This document shows positions 5,206-6,087 of a DNA stretch of 6,087 nucleotides, piece by piece; positions within the stretch are counted from its first letter, which is position 1; each line of letters begins with the position of its first letter. The notes beneath the pieces were generated by a model. It worked only from the letters and a program-made list of their open reading frames with translations. It was not told where the DNA came from and did not search any database. The position numbers and the translations under genes are program-made. Location: positions 1 through 6,087 of the forward strand of contig JANMZO010000350.1 in the NCBI GenBank assembly GCA_031383405.1, read 5' to 3'. The DNA is from JANMZO01 sp031383405. Its GTDB lineage: Bacteria; Actinomycetota; Acidimicrobiia; Acidimicrobiales; JANYDT01.

Positions 5206-6087
5206 AATCTCCCCGGGTCCGTATCGGGCAGCTTGAACTCGAAACCCCGGTCGTCCTCGCCCCTATGGCGGGTGTCACGAATGCGCCATTCCGCACGCTG
5301 TGTCGTCGCCATGGGGCGGGCCTCTACGTGAGCGAAATGGTCATGGCCCGCGCGGTGATCGGTGGAGGCGCGCGCACAATGCGGATGATCTCGTTCGCGC
5401 CGGATGAATCACCCCGGAGCATTCAGCTGTACGGTACCGAGCCGGTGTCTCTGGCCGCGGCCGTGCGCTTCTTGATCGCCGAAGTCGGCGTCGACCACAT
5501 CGATATGAACTTCGGCTGCCCGGCCCCAAAGGTCACACGCAATGGTGGTGGCTCGGCCGTCCCGTTGAAGCGCAATCTGTTCCGATCAATCGTTCGGGCC
5601 GCCGTGGAGGCCGCCGAGGCCGAATCCGGCGGACGGGTTCCGGTCACGATCAAGTTCCGCAAAGGCCTCAACGACGATCTGCTCACCTACCTCGATGCGG
5701 GTCGGATCGGCGAAGAAGAAGGGGTGGCCGCAGTTGCCCTCCACGCTCGAACGGCCTACCAGCTCTATTCGGGTTCGGCCGATTGGAACGCGATCACCAC
5801 GCTCAAACAACACGTCACCACGATCCCGGTGTTCGGCAACGGTGACATCTGGGAAGCGGAAGACGCGGTTCGCATGATGAACGAAACGGGCTGCGACGGT
5901 GTGGTCGTCGGTCGTGGCTGTCTCGGCAAGCCTTGGTTGTTCCGTGACCTCACGGCCGTCTTTACCGGTCGAGCTGTCCCCGCCCCACCCCTTCTCGGTG
6001 AGGTCCTCGCGACGATGCGCGAACACGCACACATGCTGTTCGAGTACTACGAGGGGGAGCGCGGCATCCGAGACTTCCGGAAACATG
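5187..6087 (+). CDS. dus: tRNA-dihydrouridine synthase, DusB/NifR3 type, 3'-truncated by the window edge
   Basis: This cytoplasmic FMN enzyme reduces uridine to dihydrouridine in the D-loop of tRNAs using NAD(P)H. Three hundred codons are present and the frame is open at the right edge. An FMN-barrel start, VVLAPMAGVTNAPFR (22-36), is followed by YVSEMVMA. The active-site segment is HIDMNFGCPAPKVTRNGGGSA, with the catalytic cysteine at Cys111. Next come VTIKFRKG, HARTAYQLYSGSADW with His186, FGNGDI (216-221) and the phosphate-binding VVVGRGCLGKPWLF (240-252). The last residues, RGIRDFRKH, match the start of the family's C-terminal tRNA-binding helical domain, so about 60-90 residues are missing. 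An in-frame stop at 5157 limits the 5' end. GTG 5187 is the only usable start before the conserved APMAG segment, and the ATG at 5179 is out of frame. The NFGCP...KVTR...GGG form resembles actinobacterial Dus proteins. The exact uridine positions modified cannot be read from sequence. Confidence 0.95.
   Translation, partial: MHSAVLQSPRVRIGQLELETPVVLAPMAGVTNAPFRTLCRRHGAGLYVSEMVMARAVIGGGARTMRMISFAPDESPRSIQLYGTEPVSLAAAVRFLIAEVGVDHIDMNFGCPAPKVTRNGGGSAVPLKRNLFRSIVRAAVEAAEAESGGRVPVTIKFRKGLNDDLLTYLDAGRIGEEEGVAAVALHARTAYQLYSGSADWNAITTLKQHVTTIPVFGNGDIWEAEDAVRMMNETGCDGVVVGRGCLGKPWLFRDLTAVFTGRAVPAPPLLGEVLATMREHAHMLFEYYEGERGIRDFRKH

Noticed and set aside
5586..6086. 166-codon minus-strand open frame opposite dus
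   Set aside because: It is antisense to a gene with all expected Dus motifs, and its own translation shows no recognisable domain.

Overview
The window reads as high-GC chromosomal DNA from an actinobacterium-like organism. The signs are strongly G/C-biased third codon positions, TTG and GTG start codons, and a tRNA-dihydrouridine synthase with the actinobacterial-type active-site segment (NFGCP followed by KVTR and GGG). A marine or soil Acidimicrobiia-type lineage is possible, but the sequence alone does not fix it. I see no mobile element, CRISPR array, tRNA or rRNA.

Layout, left to right. Positions 1-336 have no convincing gene. They hold an 88-bp array of eleven octamers (188-275) that ends in a 10-bp palindrome. 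Positions 337-534 are a tandem (two-aptamer) glycine riboswitch. It is followed by a short leader (531-594) in which the Shine-Dalgarno sequence can be masked by base pairing. Positions 595-3528 (+) encode full-length glycine dehydrogenase (decarboxylating), GcvP, from a TTG start. A 139-bp convergent spacer (3529-3667) contains a 7-bp tandem repeat, a small hairpin and two copies of a 21-bp repeat. Positions 3668-5035 (-) encode an MFS exporter of the MFS_3/EntS-like type. A 151-bp divergent spacer (5036-5186) holds overlapping inverted repeats. From 5187 to the right edge (+) runs a 3'-truncated tRNA-dihydrouridine synthase (DusB/NifR3 type), whose GTG start lies inside a predicted hairpin.

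How the parts work together. The riboswitch and gcvP form a known kind of unit: rising glycine is sensed by the leader RNA and turns on the enzyme that starts glycine cleavage. The partner proteins GcvT, GcvH and Lpd are not in the window. The MFS gene is convergent with gcvP and divergent from dus, so the three genes lie in three separate transcription units with no obvious functional link. I found no evidence for a new multigene system. The points most worth a second look are RNA and repeat structures: the gcvP expression platform, the octamer array just upstream of it, the 21-bp repeats, and the structured leader of dus.
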